Position numbers and translations under genes: made by a program
The notes under the pieces: model-generated
Told to the model about the DNA's origin: nothing
What the model saw: the letters and a program-made list of their open reading frames with translations, nothing else
Databases searched by the model: none
NCBI RefSeq assembly: GCF_040412425.1
Contig: NC_089782.1
Location: forward strand, 45,811,322 to 45,875,321
Reading direction: 5' to 3'
DNA from: Macrobrachium rosenbergii
Taxonomy: Eukaryota; Arthropoda; Malacostraca; Decapoda; Palaemonidae
Length of the DNA stretch: 64,000 bases
Shown here: piece after piece, positions 61,304 to 64,000 of the stretch
Numbering within the stretch: position 1 is the first letter of the stretch
Layout: each line of letters begins with the position of its first letter

Positions 61304-61372
61304 ATGAAAACCACTCCAAAGTTTAAAACAGGTTTTGAATTTACAAAGAGAGGGAGAGAGAGAGAGAACCTT
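60558..61372 (+). repeat. composite minisatellite: ~40-bp unit alternating with (GA)n, 8 copies
   Basis: TATGAAAACCATTCCAAA followed by TTTAAAACAGG(A)TTTGAATTTA recurs at about 60611, 60698, 60791, 60891, 61005, 61134, 61199 and 61303. Each is separated by 20-75 bp of GA. Left copies read ATATAAAATAGGG; right copies read GTTTAAAACAGGA, so two subtypes have spread. One spacer is (CA)n plus (GA)n. Confidence 0.95.
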
Positions 61373-62199
61373 CCCCCTTAACATCCCATTTCACAACATT
61401 CCTCTCCACACCTGTGTGGGGTTCCGAACAACACAGGTGAAGCAGAGGTCATAAGCAACTTTCAGAGCATTGAGAGAGTAGTATTCGAGGTGCATGGGAT
61501 ACCTTTTGTTTTTCCGTTTTCTTTTATGTTTTTCACCATTTTTAACATTTATTTTACGGAGCGGAGATATTAATTTCACATGCTACTATCTCTACACCTT
61601 TTAGAGGCGTTCCAAGCTCATTATCTTTATGCTTGGCTTGTTAACTTTGATATACTCTCTCTCTCTCTCTCGGTGGATTTGTAAATGTAACACGTTTTTT
61701 ATCTCCTGCTTGGTATTCTGTGTGTGTGTGTGAGACCAGTCTGTTATTCCGTTTTGTTCGCTTGCGTTTGGTGCCTATTTTCACTTCGACCGTGTTTCCT
61801 TTTTATGTTTCGACTCTGACCGGTTTCTCTACTGTCGTCGTTTCATGTCCACGTTATGTTAGTTTCTCAGGTTTATAGAGCTGTTTTCCGTTGCGATAAG
61901 TTTGCTCGGTAATGGAATCAATGTATTGTAGATGATACCCGTTCACAGTAACGATTAAGAGTCAAAGGAATGAGTGAAAGTGGAGTGTTACCCTCCTTTC
62001 GCATTCATAAACGTTCTCAAGAACTCTCCGGCTCGTGTGAATTGCAGTCTCACGCACGTTGCGCATTTTTGTCAGTCACGTGGAACGGTATTTGGGTAAT
62101 GTCAAGAGTGACTCTTGCCTCTGTTTTGGTGTCATTTATCTCGCTGTTGATGTTTTTCGTTGTTTTTTAATTGTTTTTTTGACTGTTTTGTGCGTTGCC
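61373..62199. other. unique sequence, no gene seen
   Basis: Short (CT)n at 61653-61671 and (GT)n near 61721. A 66-codon frame (61970-62170) has no recognised motif. Confidence 0.45.
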
Positions 62200-62430
62200 A
62201 TGTTTGTGTTAGTTTTATCTTTTGTCGATGTTGTTAGTTGTTTTATTATTTGTTTTGTGTGTTTCACTTTTTTATCTTTGTTGTTAGTCGTGTTACTTGT
62301 TTTGTGTTTCACTTTTTATCTTTGTTGGTAGATGTCTTACTCGTTTTGTGTTGATTTCACTCTTTATCTTTGTTGTTAGTTGTGTCATTTGTTTTGTGTT
62401 ATGATGAGCTTGTTGCTAGTCGTGTTGTGC
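62200..62430 (+). repeat. degenerate ~45-50-bp TG-rich tandem repeat
   Basis: TTTTGTGTTTCACTTTTTATC and TTTGTTGTTAGTYGTGT recur four to five times. The Val/Phe/Leu-rich frame (62059-62331) over it is a composition effect. Confidence 0.7.
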
Positions 62431-62934
62431 TTTTATGACCCCGTTGTAGTTTGAGCGTAGTACATATTTTTTTTTGTTTGCAAGTGTAAATGCAACTTTT
62501 GTAGTTACAATTATGTTGTTGCCTTTGCTCGTGAATTATTGATGCCTTCATAACCGCGAACATGATTGCAGTATTGTCAGGAGGAGAAATATTAATAACA
62601 ACAATATATTAATGTTCACGGGGCCTCCCTGTTTGTCATGCTGGGTGCCTCACGATGAAAGTCGATTTCTAAAAGTAAAAGGTCGGTAAGTGACCTGGAT
62701 TCACGTGAGGTCAGGTCGAAGCCGAGGCTTTAACTTGAGTCGTATTTTTTTCACGGGTGGATGAATGGATTATTTTTGTGTATTTATTTTTAGATTTTAA
62801 GGTGATGCAGATATTGGTTATTTTAAAGGTTTTATTGGTGTTAGATTAAACTGGATTTTTCCTTGCACGGGTTCTTACCCTGTGAGAAGCACGTACGGAA
62901 ATTGGTAACTATCATTGTAATTATTGGATTTTTC
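62431..62934. other. unique sequence
   Basis: No feature recognised. Confidence 0.45.
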
Positions 62935-63228
<294 letters not shown>

Positions 63229-64000
63229 CTATAAATAGTAGGATCACTTTCTCAGTTCCATCCTTCCAAAAATTGCATAATTTGCATAATACAAACAAAC
63301 TTTGTATTTTTTTTTATAACTGTACGTCAGATGAAGTGCGAATTTGTAAATATAGGAGGATATACTTGCTTTCTTGCTTACACGCTCTCATAGCATGTTG
63401 TACATCATATCGAGTGTATTATATGCATGTGAAGGTATGTAGGCTGGCTATCCGCCCTCATTTATAAGTGAAAAATCAATGCTGCTGTTTTCTCCATTTT
63501 TCTCGATGCTTCGTCTTCAGTATACCTCATAATAAAGTTATCCCAATGGTGTTTGTCTAGGCCCTTTGTTGAGGCTCTTTCCAGAAAATCTGGTAAGCTT
63601 TTCCGCAAGTTTTCCCTTTCTCTCTGGAAAGATGGACGTTCACCCTCGGCCGTGTTCCACTTTAAGAACAACCAGTTGGTGGGAGGTTTTTCCCTAGCCT
63701 TCAAGAAGCACGTTCAGAGGTTCAGTGGTAATTTTTTCCCCGTGAATATGCGGGGATTTTAAAACTGGCCTCATATTTTGTAGAAGTGATGAATTTTTAA
63801 GTCTTTCATAGATTCTTGAATTGATGAATTGTACAAAGCTGGTGATACTTTCAATATACTAAGTTTTAGGTTTTATAATTTATGCTGAGCTCATATGTTG
63901 GTCTTTAAACAGATGCATTTGATTCAGAATAACCGACGTCAGTGACCCTTACAGTTGCAACTTCAGTTTTATGTGCGAGATTAGTCGTTCAGTCAATCAA
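63229..64000. other. unique sequence with a weak minus-strand frame
   Basis: A minus frame (63704-63462, about 80 codons) is protein-like in composition (WDNFIMRYTEDEASRK and PPTNWLFLKWNTAEGE). It begins at a non-ATG codon and ends in TAA. A plus frame overlaps it. It might be a decayed transposon or gag-like piece, or chance. I recognise no family. Confidence 0.25.

Noticed and set aside
60558..61372. Regularly spaced ~40-bp repeats resembling a CRISPR array
   Set aside because: The intervals are low-complexity GA, not unique spacers, and the genome is eukaryotic. It is a composite minisatellite.

Overview
This window looks like intergenic or intronic DNA from a large, repeat-rich arthropod genome. 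My best guess is a decapod crustacean, possibly a caridean or penaeid shrimp. The basis is the extreme density of long (TA)n, (CT)n/(GA)n, (CA)n and (TTA)n microsatellites, plus dispersed repeats that resemble ones I associate with decapod sequence. The species call is inference. I found no convincing host protein-coding gene, no intact tRNA gene and no CRISPR array. The long translated frames are by-products of stop-free tandem repeats.

Layout. 0-7.6 kb: microsatellites, a structured repeat (family C, 939-1288) and a minus-strand tRNA-headed SINE (family B, 1455-1735). 7.6-12 kb: three adjacent minisatellites: a roughly 95-bp unit alternating with (CT)n, a 62-bp unit and a 95-bp unit. 12-16.7 kb: (CT)/(GA) tracts, a CpG-dense segment (13930-14275) and a family A retroelement. 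16.7-21.2 kb: an array of about 170 copies of a 26-bp unit, followed directly by a degenerate 5S rRNA-like sequence. 21.9-22.74 kb: a nest of SINEs. 25.7-26.2 kb: the 3' end of a minus-strand non-LTR retrotransposon (LINE D). 28.5-28.9 kb: another family C copy. 29.7-37.87 kb: an 8-kb pyrimidine-only-like array of a 37-bp unit. 38.9-39.2 kb: an imperfect palindrome. 39.4-41 kb: family A copies and the 3' end of a second LINE (F), interrupted by a family A copy. 42-48 kb: long (TA)n tracts, a 76-bp minisatellite split by a SINE, family C, and an inverted repeat of about 0.6 kb. 48.4-49 kb: a family A copy carrying a small hAT-like element. 50-57 kb: microsatellites, family A, and a duplicated segment of which one copy holds a SINE. 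58-59.5 kb: 38-bp and 31-bp tandem repeats. 60-64 kb: (TA)n, a composite (GA)n minisatellite and unremarkable AT-rich DNA.

How the parts relate. SINE E (about 22.05-22.31 kb) has a tRNA-like head, and its tail resembles the 3' untranslated end of LINE D. Both end in (TAA)n, the usual signature of a SINE mobilised by a partner LINE. Family A has a conserved 3' hairpin, and one copy in LINE F is flanked by a 12-bp target duplication that fixes its limits. Several (TTA)n tracts are best read as retroelement tails that expanded.

A caution for users: the right part of the 37-bp array (about 36.0-37.5 kb) contains short exact pieces of its own downstream flank, in the same order, mixed between repeat units. 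This looks like an assembly or consensus artefact, so array length and unit variants there should not be trusted.
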